A stretch of 64,000 bases of DNA from Pseudomonas abieticivorans (GCF_023509015.1 NZ_CP094975.1:4147501-4211500); one strand, 5' to 3'. Shown: positions 34,533 through 44,047, counted from the first letter of the stretch. Numbers and translations are program-made. Notes: generated from the sequence alone by a model not told the origin.

Positions 34533-37128
34533 TTATACCGAGGCGAGCGTTTCTGTTTCCTTGGCGCCCGGTTTGGGCAGCGAAGACAGGAACGCCATGA
34601 TCAGCGCCGCCAGGTACGGCAGCGACTGCACCAGCAGCATGGTTACCCAGAAGCGCATGTCCGAGCTTGGCAGGCCCTGCACCAGGCAGATACCGGCGGC
34701 GGCGCCCCACAGCAGCAACATGATGAACAGCTCTTCACGGGCCTCGGAGATGGCCACCAGCAAACCATGGCTTTCGGCGTTCTTGGGGGTGCGGAAAAAC
34801 GGGATGCTGGACGTGAAGAAGCCATACAGCACCGCCTTGGCGATGGTGTGCGACAACGCAAGGCCCGCCAGTGCGGCGGCGAAGGCATCCTTGAGATTCA
34901 CGCCCACGGCGCGGCGGTACAGGAACACGATCTTGCCCACCTTGAATACGAACAGCGCCAGGGGCGGGATCGCGAAAATCAGCAGCGGCGGGTCGACCCG
35001 TTGCGGCACGATGATCATCGCCGCCGACCACAGCAAGGCGCCCCACGGTGAAAAAGATGTTCATGCCATCTGCCACCCAAGGCAGCCACCCTGCGAGGAA
35101 GTGATAACGCTGGCCACGGGTAAGCTCCGTGTCTTTGCCACGCAGCAGGCTGGCAGTATGGCGCTTGATGATCTGGATAGCGCCATAGGCCCAGCGGAAA
35201 CGCTGCTTCTTGAAGTCGATGAAGGTGTCGGGCATCAGGCCCTTGCCGTAGCTGTGGTGGTAGTACGCCGCCGACAGCCCTTTCTCGAACACCCGCAGGC
35301 CCAGTTCGGCGTCTTCGCAGATGCACCAGTCGGCCCAACCCAGCTCTTGCAGCACCGAGCGCCGGGTCATGGTCATGGTGCCGTGCTGGATGATCGCGTC
35401 ACGGTCGTTGCGCGTCACCATGCCGATGTGGAAGAAGCCTTTGTATTCCGAGTAGCAGAGCTTCTTGAAGGTGCTTTCGTTCTGGTCGCGATAATCTTGC
35501 GGTGATTGCACCACGGCGATTTTCGGGTCGGCGAAGTGCGGCACCATGTGCTTGAGCCAATTGGGATCGACGCAGTAGTCCGAATCGATCACCGCAATCA
35601 CTTCGGCGTCGGCGGCAGTATGCGGGATCAGGTAGTTCAGCGCACCGCCCTTGAAGCCGGCCAGGGGCGCGACATGGAAGAACTTGAAGCGCGGGCCCAA
35701 GGTTTCGCAATAGGCCTGCACCGGTTCCCACACGGCCGGGTCCTTGGTGTTGTTGTCGATGATCAGGACTTCGTAGTCCGGGTAATCGAGTGCGGCCAGC
35801 GCATCCAGGGTCTGTTTGACCATGTCGGGTGGTTCGTTGTAGCACGGCACGTGGATCGACACTTTTGGCCGGTAGGCGCTGTCGCTGTTGTCGGGCAGGA
35901 ACTCCCGACGGCGCTTGTGTATCCACACCGCCTCGGCCAGTTCATGGGCTTCGGTGAGCAGTACGATGAATACCCCCAGCGCGCCCAAGGCCAGCAAGAA
36001 ACCCACCGTCAGGCTGAACCAGGTGCTGTATTGCTGGCTGTAGTCGTAGCCGATCCACACCAGCACCGAGCCGCACAGGAACGCGGTAAAGGTCAGGAAG
36101 GTACGCCCCCGTTGGCGCAGGGCCGAGCCGTCGATCAGCAGCAGGGCCAAGGACAGCATGGCCAATACCACTGAGCCGACCGCCAGCACCCGCCATTGTG
36201 GAATGGCCACCACCGGGCCTTCGAAATTGAATTTCTGCTGGCGCGCGGCGTTGAACACGCCCCAATAGGCGCCCACGGAGCCTTCGTCACTGGCCTTCCA
36301 CGGTTGGTCGTAGGCTTCGATCACAAAATAGTTATAGCCCTGGCGGTTGAGCTTGTTAACCAGCGTGCGCAGGTAAATGGCCTGGTCTGCCTGGGTGGCA
36401 TCGGCGCCACCGCGCATGCGACCGTTGCTCGGCCAGCCTACTTCAGACAGCAGCAGCGGCTTTTTCGGGAACATGCGCTTGAGTTCGCGCGCACGGTCCA
36501 GGACGAACTGGCCGGCCTTGTCCATCGGGATGAATTCCCAGTAGGGCAAAATGTGCGCGGCGATCAGGTCGACGTGCTTGGCAAGCGAGGGGTTATGCTC
36601 CCAAATGTGCCATTGCTCGGAGGTGGTCACGGGCACTTTGACCGCTGCGCGCACGCGGTCCAGGTAGGCGCTCAGGTCCTTGACCGTGACTTCCTTGCGA
36701 AACAGTGCCTCGTTGCCCACCACTACGCGCACCACGCTGCGGGTGGTGTTGGCCAGTTCGATGGCCTTGGCGATCTCGCGCTCGTTGCGCTCAAGGTCCG
36801 GGCTGATCCACACGCCCAGGGTCACGCGCAGGCCGAATTCCTCGGCAAGCTTGGGGATATCGGCTTGGGTGCCGTCCACCGAGTAAATGCGGATGCTGTC
36901 GGTCAGCTTGCTCATCTGCTCCAGGTCCTGGCGGATTTCGTCATCCGTTGGGTACTGGTCTTTCTGCGGGCTTTGGCCCAGGCGGAAAGGCGAATAAGAG
37001 AAGCCGGAAATCTGCTCGGGCCAATCAGGGGCGGTGACCGGGCGGTTGATCAGCGCCCAGAAGCCGGTGAACAGCGCGGCGATAGCCACGACTACCACCA
37101 GGTTGATACCAAATTTACGCGATGACAT
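34533..37128 (-). pseudogene. ndvB: NdvB-type GH17-GT2 beta-glucan synthase, frameshifted
   Basis: Family: P. aeruginosa NdvB-type synthase of periplasmic beta-(1,3)-glucans. Start chosen at 37128 (MSSRKFGINLVVVVAIAALF); an ATG at 37194 lacks a ribosome site. Domains: N-terminal membrane helix, GH17-like domain (about residues 40-310, LSEVGWPSNGRM), three or four membrane helices, GT2 domain (about 420-650) with IHVPCYNE (V427), VIDSDY, EDAEL and QRFRW (Q642), then C-terminal helices. After residue ~695 the frame shifts: GTGGGGCGCC should read GTGGGCGCC, one base too many in the C run at 35041-35044. Removing it gives 864 residues. As sequenced the product is 797 residues with an aberrant tail and no final helices. 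This may be a sequencing error. Confidence 0.9.
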
Positions 37129-37373
37129 AGGGCTTTCGGGTTCCGAAGGGTGGAACGAGGCAAGGTCGGCGAGCGCTTTGGTCTGTAGGGCCATTTCGCA
37201 AGCGGGTGTTGGCTGGATCTTCGATTTACAAAAACAAAGGAAGTTCGTTTGTAAGAATAATCAATTATTGAGGTTTTTACTTTCAGATATTTCCTACCTC
37301 TAACCGATAAACGCAGGGGTGCCCTCGGCCGGCAACGCGCCTATAATGCGCGCCGGTTTTCAGGGTGATGGTC

Positions 37374-38189
37374 ATGAGTACAGAAGATCCACGTTTTGCC
37401 GGTGTCGCGCGCTTGTATGGCCTTGAGGGCATGCAACGGCTGCGTGATGCCCATGTGGCCATCGTCGGCGTGGGCGGGGTAGGGTCGTGGGCGGCGGAGG
37501 CGATTGCCCGCTGTGGCGTGGGGGAAATTTCCCTGTTCGACCTGGACGACGTGTGCGTGAGCAATGTAAACCGCCAGTTGCACGCCATGGACGGCAACGT
37601 CGGCAAGCCCAAGGTCGAGGTCATGGCCGAGCGCTTGCGGGCGATCAACCCCGACTGCACGGTGCACGCGGTGAGCGACTTCGTCACTCGCGATACCATG
37701 GCCGAGTACATCACCGAGCACTTGGACTGCGTGATTGACTGCATCGACAGCATCAACGCCAAGGCCGCGCTGATCGCCTGGTGCAAGCGGCGCAAGATCC
37801 AGATCATCACCACCGGCGGCGCGGGTGGGCAGATCGACCCCACGCAAATCCAGGTGTGCGACCTGAACCGCACGCACAACGACCCATTGGCGGCCAACGT
37901 GCGCTCGATGTTGCGCCGTGACTACGGCTTTTCGCGCAACACCACCCGCCATTACAGCGTGCCGTGCGTGTATAGCACCGAACAGCTGCGCTACCCCAAG
38001 CCCGATGGCACCGTGTGCCTGCAAAAGGCCTTTGTCGGGGAAGGCGTGCGCCTGGACTGCGCCGGTGGCTTTGGCGCGGTGATGATGGTCACGGCAACCT
38101 TTGGCATGGTCGCGGCCACCAAGGCGGTGGATAAACTGGTGGCCGGAGTGCGCCGCCCCTCGGAGCGCAGCAAACCTGCCGCTGTATAG
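37374..38189 (+). CDS. tcdA: tRNA threonylcarbamoyladenosine dehydratase
   Basis: 271 residues from the ATG at 37374; ATG at 37368 or GTG at 37365 would add two or three residues. TcdA (CsdL) dehydrates t6A37 in tRNA to the cyclic form, using ATP. It is an E1/ThiF-like enzyme: Rossmann nucleotide site GVGGVGSWAAEAIARCGVGE (residues 32-51), followed by FDLDDVCVSNVNRQLHA and HLDCVIDCIDSINAKAAL. The partner sulfur-relay genes csdE and csdA lie just downstream on the opposite strand. A TATAAT box is at 37342-37347. Very close to E. coli TcdA. Confidence 0.94.
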   Translation: MSTEDPRFAGVARLYGLEGMQRLRDAHVAIVGVGGVGSWAAEAIARCGVGEISLFDLDDVCVSNVNRQLHAMDGNVGKPKVEVMAERLRAINPDCTVHAVSDFVTRDTMAEYITEHLDCVIDCIDSINAKAALIAWCKRRKIQIITTGGAGGQIDPTQIQVCDLNRTHNDPLAANVRSMLRRDYGFSRNTTRHYSVPCVYSTEQLRYPKPDGTVCLQKAFVGEGVRLDCAGGFGAVMMVTATFGMVAATKAVDKLVAGVRRPSERSKPAAV

Positions 38190-38332
38190 GGGCGTATTTA
38201 ACCGCGCAGCACTGCGGCGTTTTTTTCGCGGATAAATCCGCTCCTACAAAAGCACGCGAATACCCCGTAGGAGCGGATTCATCCGCGAAAAGCACGCCGC
38301 CGTCTCGGTAGGAGCGGATTTATCCGCGAAGC
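38183..38332. repeat. Cluster of REP-type elements
   Basis: Four copies of the REP palindrome between convergent tcdA and csdE: a degenerate direct copy (38183-38211, overlapping the last tcdA codons), one inverted copy (38221-38249), then two direct copies (38267-38293 and 38307-38332). The last three are nearly identical, with AGCACGC or similar linkers. This is the densest REP array in the window. Confidence 0.88.
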
Positions 38333-38383
38333 AGTCAACGAGTTCTACCTGGAGCACCGCAGCGGCTTTTAACCGATCACAGG

Positions 38384-38788
38384 TTAAGCGGCCAACTCGG
38401 CCATGCGTTGCAGCACGGCATTCAAGCCGTTGCTACGCGAGGGCGAGAGCTGGCGCGACAGCCCCAATTGGTTGAACCAGCCGGGCAAATCCAGTGCCGC
38501 CAGTTCGGCCGAGGACAGCCCCTCGACGCGCACCAGTAACAAGGCCAGTAGCCCGCGAATCAACCGTGCGTCGCTGTTGGCGGTGAACTGCCAGCGCCCG
38601 TCGACCTGGCGGGCCACCAGCCAGACCTGGCTTTCGCAGCCGTGCACTTGGTGTTCAGGGGTTTTTTCTTGCGCGCTCAAGGCAGGCAGCCGCTCACCCC
38701 ATTGCATCAGCAGGCGCGCGCGTTGCTCCCAGCCAGCGGCCTGGTCGAAAGCGGCCAGGGCTTCGCGGGCGTGAAGGGGCAGGCTCAT
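38384..38788 (-). CDS. csdE: SufE/CsdE family sulfur acceptor
   Basis: 134 residues from the ATG at 38788, whose first bases overlap the csdA stop (ATGA). An extension to 38917 lies inside csdA and is rejected. SufE-type proteins accept the persulfide from the partner cysteine desulfurase; here the acceptor Cys is C51 in HGCESQVWL. The rest of the domain (FTANSDARLIRGLLALLLVR) is typical. Fusion of tcdA, csdA and csdE in one locus points to CsdE rather than SufE. No suf operon genes are present. It probably supports the tRNA ct6A modification. Confidence 0.9.
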   Translation of the reverse strand: MSLPLHAREALAAFDQAAGWEQRARLLMQWGERLPALSAQEKTPEHQVHGCESQVWLVARQVDGRWQFTANSDARLIRGLLALLLVRVEGLSSAELAALDLPGWFNQLGLSRQLSPSRSNGLNAVLQRMAELAA

Positions 38789-39990
38789 CGCAACAGCTCC
38801 AGGCTTTTGTCCAGCGCGTCGAAGAAGCGTTGCAGGTCGCTGGAGTCGTTGTAGATGCCCAGCGACACGCGAATTGCCCCAGCCAGGCCCAGGCTTTTGA
38901 GCAACGGCATGGCGCAATGATGGCCGGCGCGCACGGCTATCCCTTGATCAGTCAGCAAATGGGCCAGGTCGGCATTGTGCACGCCCTCTACCACGAAGCT
39001 GGCCAAGGCCACCTGCGGTTCGCCCAGCAGGCGGATACCTTCGCGGTCGTTCAGGCCGCGTAGCAACTGCTGGTGCAGGGCTGTTTCATGGGCGTCGACG
39101 GCGTCCAGATCAAGGCTCGCCAGGTAATCCAGGGTCGCACCCAGGCCAATCACGCCGGCGATGGGCGGTGTGCCAGCCTCAAAACCCAAGGGCGCGGCGC
39201 GGAAGGTGGCAGCTTGATAATCGGCACGGTCCACCATCTCGCCGCCAAACTGCCAGTGCTTGAGCAGCCCAAGCGCCTCACTGCGCCCATAAAGCACGCC
39301 GACCCCATCGGGGCCGTACAGTTTGTGGCTGGAAAACACGTAAAAGTCGCAATCGAGTTGCTGCACGTCATGGCGACCATGCACCACCCCCTGGGCGCCG
39401 TCGACCACGGTCAACGCACCTTGGGCGCGAGCCATGGCCAACAGGGCTGGCAGCGGCTGCCAGGCACCCAGCACATTGGACAATTGGCTGGCCGCCAGCA
39501 GTCGGGTGCGCGGGCCAATCAGGCTAGCGGCGGCCGCCAGGTCAATCAGGCCGTTGGCGTGCAGGGGCAATACCACCAGTTTGAGCCCTTGCCTGATGGC
39601 GAGTTGTTGCCAGGGCAGCAGGTTGGCGTGGTGCTCCAGCGCGCTGATGACGATTTCGTCACCGGGCTTGAAGTGCGACGCCAGCCCATAGGCCAACAGG
39701 TTCAGCGCACTGGTGGCGCCGTGGCTGAAGATAATCTGGCTGGGGCTTGCGGCATTGAGCCATTGCGCGATTTTCTCGCGGCTGCTTTCGAAGGCTTGGG
39801 TCGCCAAGGCGCCAGGCAGGTGTTGGGCACGATGCACATTGGCGGCACCGTGAACGTAATAATGGTTGAGAGCATCCAGCAGGGCCTGGGGTTTCTGGGT
39901 GGTGGCGGCACTGTCCAGATAGGTCTGGTGCTGGCGTTGCAGAGCGGCGATGGCCGGGAAATCGGCGCGCCAGGGGGAGGGCACAAACAT
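38785..39990 (-). CDS. csdA: Cysteine desulfurase CsdA (SufS-like, group II)
   Basis: 401 residues from the ATG at 39990 (MFVPSPWRADFPAIAALQRQ); a longer frame to 40101 runs into the dapD gene. It converts cysteine to alanine and an enzyme persulfide, with PLP. The PLP lysine is in VFSSHKLYGPDGVG, preceded by TVVDGAQGVVHG (Asp-Gln binding the PLP ring), and the active Cys is in RAGHHCAMPLL. The short active-site loop is of the SufS/CsdA (group II) type. It passes sulfur to CsdE, encoded with a 4-base overlap downstream. Confidence 0.93.
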   Translation of the reverse strand: MFVPSPWRADFPAIAALQRQHQTYLDSAATTQKPQALLDALNHYYVHGAANVHRAQHLPGALATQAFESSREKIAQWLNAASPSQIIFSHGATSALNLLAYGLASHFKPGDEIVISALEHHANLLPWQQLAIRQGLKLVVLPLHANGLIDLAAAASLIGPRTRLLAASQLSNVLGAWQPLPALLAMARAQGALTVVDGAQGVVHGRHDVQQLDCDFYVFSSHKLYGPDGVGVLYGRSEALGLLKHWQFGGEMVDRADYQAATFRAAPLGFEAGTPPIAGVIGLGATLDYLASLDLDAVDAHETALHQQLLRGLNDREGIRLLGEPQVALASFVVEGVHNADLAHLLTDQGIAVRAGHHCAMPLLKSLGLAGAIRVSLGIYNDSSDLQRFFDALDKSLELLR

Positions 39991-40008
39991 GGTCTTCGAA
40001 CTCTTGAT

Positions 40009-40033
40009 CGAGCCTGGCGCGGGTCCAGGCTCG
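40009..40033 (-). terminator. Hairpin between dapD and csdA
   Basis: CGAGCCTGG and CCAGGCTCG form a 9-bp stem around a 7-base loop, 11 bases after the dapD stop. No T run follows, so it may only reduce read-through into csdA. Confidence 0.5.
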
Positions 40034-40043
40034 AAAGCGCCAC

Positions 40044-41078
40044 TTAGTTGTGAGCGTGCAGGGCTTCGTTCAGCTCGATGGCCGACTTGTGGGTCTTGCA
40101 TTCCACGGCGCCGGTTTCCGAGTTGCGACGGAACAGCAGGTCGGTCTGGCCAGCCAGTTCACGGGCCTTGACCACTTTGACCAGGTTGTTGTGCTCGTCC
40201 AGCAGCGCCACCTTGGTGCCGGCGGTCACGTACAGGCCGGACTCGACGGTGTTGCGGTCGCCCAGCGGAATGCCGATACCGGCGTTCGCGCCGATCAGGC
40301 AGCCTTCGCCCACCTTGATCACGATGTTGCCGCCACCGGACAGGGTGCCCATGGTGGAGCAGCCGCCGCCCAAGTCCGAACCCTTGCCGACGAAGACGCC
40401 TGCCGAGACACGGCCTTCGATCATGCCCGGGCCTTCGGTGCCAGCGTTAAAGTTGACGAAGCCTTCGTGCATGATGGTGGTGCCTTCGCCGATGTAGGCG
40501 CCCAGGCGCACGCGGGCGCTGTCGGCGATGCGCACACCGCTTGGTACCACGTAGTCGGTCATTTTCGGGAACTTGTCCACCGAGAACACTTCCAGCAGTT
40601 CGCCCTTGAGGCGCGCTTCCAGTTGCAGTTCGGCCAGTTCACCCAGGTCGACGGCGCCGCGGCTGGTCCAGGCGACGTTCGGCAGCAACGGGAAGATGCC
40701 CGCCAGGTTCAGGCCGTGGGGCTTGGCCAGGCGATGGGACAGCAGGTGCAGCTTGAGGTAGGCCTCGGGGGTGGAGGTCAGCGCGGCGTCTTCAGCCAGC
40801 AGGGTGGCGACCAACGGCTTGTGGCTTTCGGCCAGGCGGGTCAGCAGCGCGGCTTGAGCCGGGTCGACGTTTTTCAGCGCTTCGGCCAGTTGTGAGGCCT
40901 GGGCGATGCTGAACGTGATGGCCTGGTTGCCGCCGGTGTAGCCCAGGATCTTGCTGGTTGCTGCAACCAGGTCGGCCGATGGGCTGACCAGTGGCTGTGC
41001 GTAGAACACTTCCAGCCAAGTGCCTTGACGGTTCTGGGTGCCGACGCCGAAGGCCAGGCTGAACAGGGTAGTGGACAT
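40044..41078 (-). CDS. dapD: 2,3,4,5-tetrahydropyridine-2,6-dicarboxylate N-succinyltransferase
   Basis: 344 residues, the long form found in Pseudomonas. It succinylates tetrahydrodipicolinate with succinyl-CoA, the step before dapC and dapE. The N-terminal domain (MSTTLFSLAFGVGTQNRQGT) is followed by a left-handed beta-helix of hexapeptide repeats (VRIADSARVRLGAYIGEGTT, then GVFVGKGSDLGGGCSTMGTL and GEGCLIGANAGIGIPLGDRN). The C-terminal segment (LLFRRNSETGAVECKTHKSA) is specific to this group. The start at 41078 follows an AAGAGGTAA site. Confidence 0.97.
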   Translation of the reverse strand: MSTTLFSLAFGVGTQNRQGTWLEVFYAQPLVSPSADLVAATSKILGYTGGNQAITFSIAQASQLAEALKNVDPAQAALLTRLAESHKPLVATLLAEDAALTSTPEAYLKLHLLSHRLAKPHGLNLAGIFPLLPNVAWTSRGAVDLGELAELQLEARLKGELLEVFSVDKFPKMTDYVVPSGVRIADSARVRLGAYIGEGTTIMHEGFVNFNAGTEGPGMIEGRVSAGVFVGKGSDLGGGCSTMGTLSGGGNIVIKVGEGCLIGANAGIGIPLGDRNTVESGLYVTAGTKVALLDEHNNLVKVVKARELAGQTDLLFRRNSETGAVECKTHKSAIELNEALHAHN

Positions 41079-41122
41079 GCAGTTACCTCTTGCAAATTAA
41101 AGGGGGCCTGGGTTGCCAGTGC

Positions 41123-41470
41123 TTACTGGACGGCCGCCGCATAGAGTTCTGGCTTGAAGCCAATCAGGGTTCTGTCGCCAAGGTCCAGGACCGGGCGCTT
41201 GATCATCGACGGCTGCGCGACCATCAGTTCCACGGCCTTGGCCTGGTCGAGATCGGCTTTCTGAACGTCATCAAGCTTGCGGAACGTAGTGCCGGCGCGG
41301 TTGAGTACCACCTGCCAGCCATGTTCATCGCACCATTTGTCAAGGTGCTCGCGGTCGATGCCTTGGGTCTTGTAGTCATGAAAGTCGTAGGCAACCAGCT
41401 TTTGATCGAGCCAGGTGCGGGCTTTCTTCATCGTGTCACAGGCTTTGATGCCATAGAGAATGTTAGTCAT
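41123..41470 (-). CDS. ArsC-family reductase, YffB/Spx-like
   Basis: 115 residues from the ATG at 41470; a longer frame to 41521 has no support. It has the thioredoxin-like ArsC/Spx fold: MTNILYGIKACDTMKKARTW gives a CX3-type single Cys (C11) with TMKK, then AYDFHDYKTQGI, and RPVLDLGDRTLIGFKPE near the end. This is the YffB-like group, thought to be glutathione-dependent thiol reductases and not arsenate reductases of ars operons. In E. coli the counterpart is next to dapE; here it is next to dapD. Confidence 0.9.
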   Translation of the reverse strand: MTNILYGIKACDTMKKARTWLDQKLVAYDFHDYKTQGIDREHLDKWCDEHGWQVVLNRAGTTFRKLDDVQKADLDQAKAVELMVAQPSMIKRPVLDLGDRTLIGFKPELYAAAVQ

Positions 41471-41662
41471 GAATGCTACTGGAGCGGACCGGTGTGTGCG
41501 GCTCGTCCTCATCTCTCCCAATGCGAATCGACGAATTATGCGGCATCGATTGTTTCAGCGCCATGACTGTCTCTTTACAGCCTGCGACTATCGTGCACAG
41601 GTGCTGTTACACCATAGCCGTTAAAATGTCGGACTTTTGCCTGAAGAAGGGAACACCGTCTT

Positions 41663-43309
41663 ATGCAAACTGCTTATACCGTCCTCATCCTGTTGATGCT
41701 GGTCAGCGTCTCCAGGCTGGTGGCACGGGTCATACCACTGCCGTTGCCGCTGGTACAAATTGCCGCCGGTGCGTTGTTGGCCTGGCCGACCCTGGGGCTG
41801 CACGTCGCGCTGGACCCGGAGTTGTTTTTGTTTCTGTTCTTGCCGCCCCTGCTGTTTTCCGATGGCTGGCGCATGCCCAAGCGCGACCTGTGGCGCCTGC
41901 GCGGTTCGATCCTGATGTTGGCCGTGGGGCTGGTGCTGTTTACCGTGGTGGGTGCCGGGTACTTTATTCATTGGATGTTGCCCAGTATTCCCCTGCCCGT
42001 GGCCTTCGCCCTGGCGGCAGTATTGTCGCCAACGGACGCGGTGGCCGTGTCGGCGATTGCTCAGGACAGCTTGCCCACCCCGTTGATGCGCATTCTGCAG
42101 GGCGAGGCATTGATGAACGATGCCTCGGGCCTGGTGACCTTCAAGTTCGCCTTGGCGGCAGCGGTGACCGGTTATTTCTCGCTGCTCGACGCCAGCGTCA
42201 ACTTCGTGCTGGTGGCCTGTGGCGGCCTGGCGGTGGGCGTGGCCTTGAGTTGGCTGGTGGGGCGCCTGCGTCGCTGGATGATCGCCCGCGGCTGGGATGA
42301 CCCGGCCACCCACGTGGTGTTCATGCTGCTGTTGCCATTCGCTGCCTATGTACTGGCCGAACTGCTAGGTGCCTCGGGCATTCTCTCGGCCGTGGCGGCG
42401 GGCATGATGCAGAGCTGGCTAGACCTGCTGCCACGGCAAACCAGTACCCGGTTGCTTAACCGCAGTGTCTGGTCGCTGCTGGAGTTTGCCTTCAACGGCC
42501 TGATCTTTTTGCTGCTTGGCCTGCAACTGCCCGACATCATCAAGGCGGTGGCCAGCCACGAAACTTCGCTGTGGCCCACCTTGCTGTACCGCTGCCTGGA
42601 TGTAGTGGCCATTTTTGCCGTGTTGGTGGTGCTGCGTTTCATCTGGGTGCAAAGCACCTGGCGCTTTATTGGCATGGTGCGGCGCCTGCGCGGTCACAGC
42701 GGGATTACCCAGGTACCGACCATGCGCTCGTGCTGGTTATTGACCGTGGGGGGCGTGCGTGGTGCGGTGACCCTGGCCGGCGTCATGTCGGTCCCCTTGC
42801 TGTTGGGTGCCGGCGAGGATTTCCCCCAGCGAGACTTGCTGATTTTCATTGCCGCAGGCGTGATCCTGTTGTCGCTGATCGCCGCCTGCATCGCCTTGCC
42901 GCTGTTGTTGCGCGGGGTGATCAAAAGCTCCGACGAAGCCACCCGCAAGGAAGTGCAGGAGACCTGGCGGCGTACGGCGGAAGCGGCGATCCGTGCCCTG
43001 GAGGAAGACGACCCGGCCGATAAGCTTGCCAGCGCCGATGCGGCCCAGGCCGCCCTGGCGGCAGAGCTCAAGGCGGGCTTGATGTCCGAGTACCGTCATC
43101 ACCTGGACGTGTTCAACGATTCCGCTGAAGCCCAGGCCCAGGCCCAGCAAATGGATGAGCTGGAAAAGCGCCTGCGCCTGCGGGCATTGCGCGCCCAGCG
43201 GTTGGAGCTTTACAGCCTGCGACGCCATCGCCAGATCGGCGATGACGTGCTGCGCGAAATTCTTGGCGAGTTGGACCTCAGTGAAGCGAACCTGGGGCGG
43301 GGCAAGTAA
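41663..43309 (+). CDS. Na+/H+ antiporter, CPA1 family
   Basis: 548 residues. About 12 transmembrane helices in residues 1-410, then a cytoplasmic, helical, charged tail (about 415-548: ATRKEVQETWRRTAEAAIRA and later EAQAQAQQMDELEKRLRLRA). The TM4-5 region has the CPA1 motif LSPTDAVAVSAIA and GEALMNDASGLVTFK (the Asn-Asp pair of the cation site), and an Arg-rich TM loop. It exchanges Na+ (or K+) for protons at the inner membrane. It starts in a 192-base region shared with the divergent ArsC-like gene. Confidence 0.92.
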   Translation: MQTAYTVLILLMLVSVSRLVARVIPLPLPLVQIAAGALLAWPTLGLHVALDPELFLFLFLPPLLFSDGWRMPKRDLWRLRGSILMLAVGLVLFTVVGAGYFIHWMLPSIPLPVAFALAAVLSPTDAVAVSAIAQDSLPTPLMRILQGEALMNDASGLVTFKFALAAAVTGYFSLLDASVNFVLVACGGLAVGVALSWLVGRLRRWMIARGWDDPATHVVFMLLLPFAAYVLAELLGASGILSAVAAGMMQSWLDLLPRQTSTRLLNRSVWSLLEFAFNGLIFLLLGLQLPDIIKAVASHETSLWPTLLYRCLDVVAIFAVLVVLRFIWVQSTWRFIGMVRRLRGHSGITQVPTMRSCWLLTVGGVRGAVTLAGVMSVPLLLGAGEDFPQRDLLIFIAAGVILLSLIAACIALPLLLRGVIKSSDEATRKEVQETWRRTAEAAIRALEEDDPADKLASADAAQAALAAELKAGLMSEYRHHLDVFNDSAEAQAQAQQMDELEKRLRLRALRAQRLELYSLRRHRQIGDDVLREILGELDLSEANLGRGK

Positions 43310-44047
43310 TCAGGCGGGGTAGGCAAGGCGCATGAACCGGCGATCCTTGCGGCTGATTTTGAGGTTTGTACCCACGGTCCAGTCGCCCTTGGTCAATGCT
43401 TGAGGGACGGGGTAGTGCATGATCGACTTGCGGTCGTAGGGCGTGTTGAGCAAGCCGGCGCGATCCAGCTTGCTCAGCACTTGCTCGTCCACGTCAGCGC
43501 GCGAAACGTTCTTCTTGGCGTAATAGGCGTACACCTCTTCCTCGTCCCAGGGGATATTGGCATCGGGGTGCTGATGCTCGTGCTCGGCGCCCAGTGCATG
43601 GCCAAATTCATGGATCACGGCGTATTGGAACTTTGGATCGGTGGGTTTGATACCCAGCACCATTGACGCGTCGGCAGCCATGCGGGCGTCGGTCCCGAAC
43701 ATCGAGAAATTGTCGTTGCTGTTGACCACCGCGATCTTGATATCACCATCGCGGCGATTGGCGACGCGCTCGAACTTCAGGTTGACGTAGGGCAGCCATT
43801 TGCAGCCAGCCTCGAAAATCGCCTGGCGCAGGTCTTCGGGAATCGGACCCCACGCATCCCAAAAAGAGATTTTGAGTGTGCTGCCCGGTTTCCAGAACTT
43901 GTTGACCTTGCCAACGGCACGTTTCTGGATGCGGCCCGTTGCGCGGTGGCCCGCGTTGTCGGGGTTGATGAGGATGGCATTCTCATGGGCGGCATTAAGG
44001 TCCGGCCAATGCCTGGCCGTGCAGCAGAAGGGGGTATCCATGGGCAT
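43310..44047 (-). CDS. M12 (astacin-like) zinc metallopeptidase, no signal peptide
   Basis: 245 residues. The metzincin zinc motif is complete: HEFGHALGAEHE with H146, E147, H150 and H156, and the Met-turn SIMHYPVP (M210), followed by ISRKDRRFMRLAYP like the astacin C-terminal Asp/Tyr segment. The N-terminus (MPMDTPFCCTARHWPDLNAA) has neither a signal peptide nor a recognised propeptide, so export would need another route. The stop touches the antiporter stop (convergent, 1 base apart). No domain for binding or targeting was seen. The target is unknown. Confidence 0.88.
   Translation of the reverse strand: MPMDTPFCCTARHWPDLNAAHENAILINPDNAGHRATGRIQKRAVGKVNKFWKPGSTLKISFWDAWGPIPEDLRQAIFEAGCKWLPYVNLKFERVANRRDGDIKIAVVNSNDNFSMFGTDARMAADASMVLGIKPTDPKFQYAVIHEFGHALGAEHEHQHPDANIPWDEEEVYAYYAKKNVSRADVDEQVLSKLDRAGLLNTPYDRKSIMHYPVPQALTKGDWTVGTNLKISRKDRRFMRLAYPA

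Noticed and set aside
34735..35050. Aberrant C-terminal tail of the ndvB-type protein as a real domain
   Set aside because: The alternative frame at 34533-35036 has membrane helices matching the family, whereas this tail is Arg/Gly/Pro-rich and has no homology character.
38183..38332. CRISPR-like array
   Set aside because: The repeats are palindromic, of mixed orientation, with short similar linkers, and no cas genes are present; they are REP elements.
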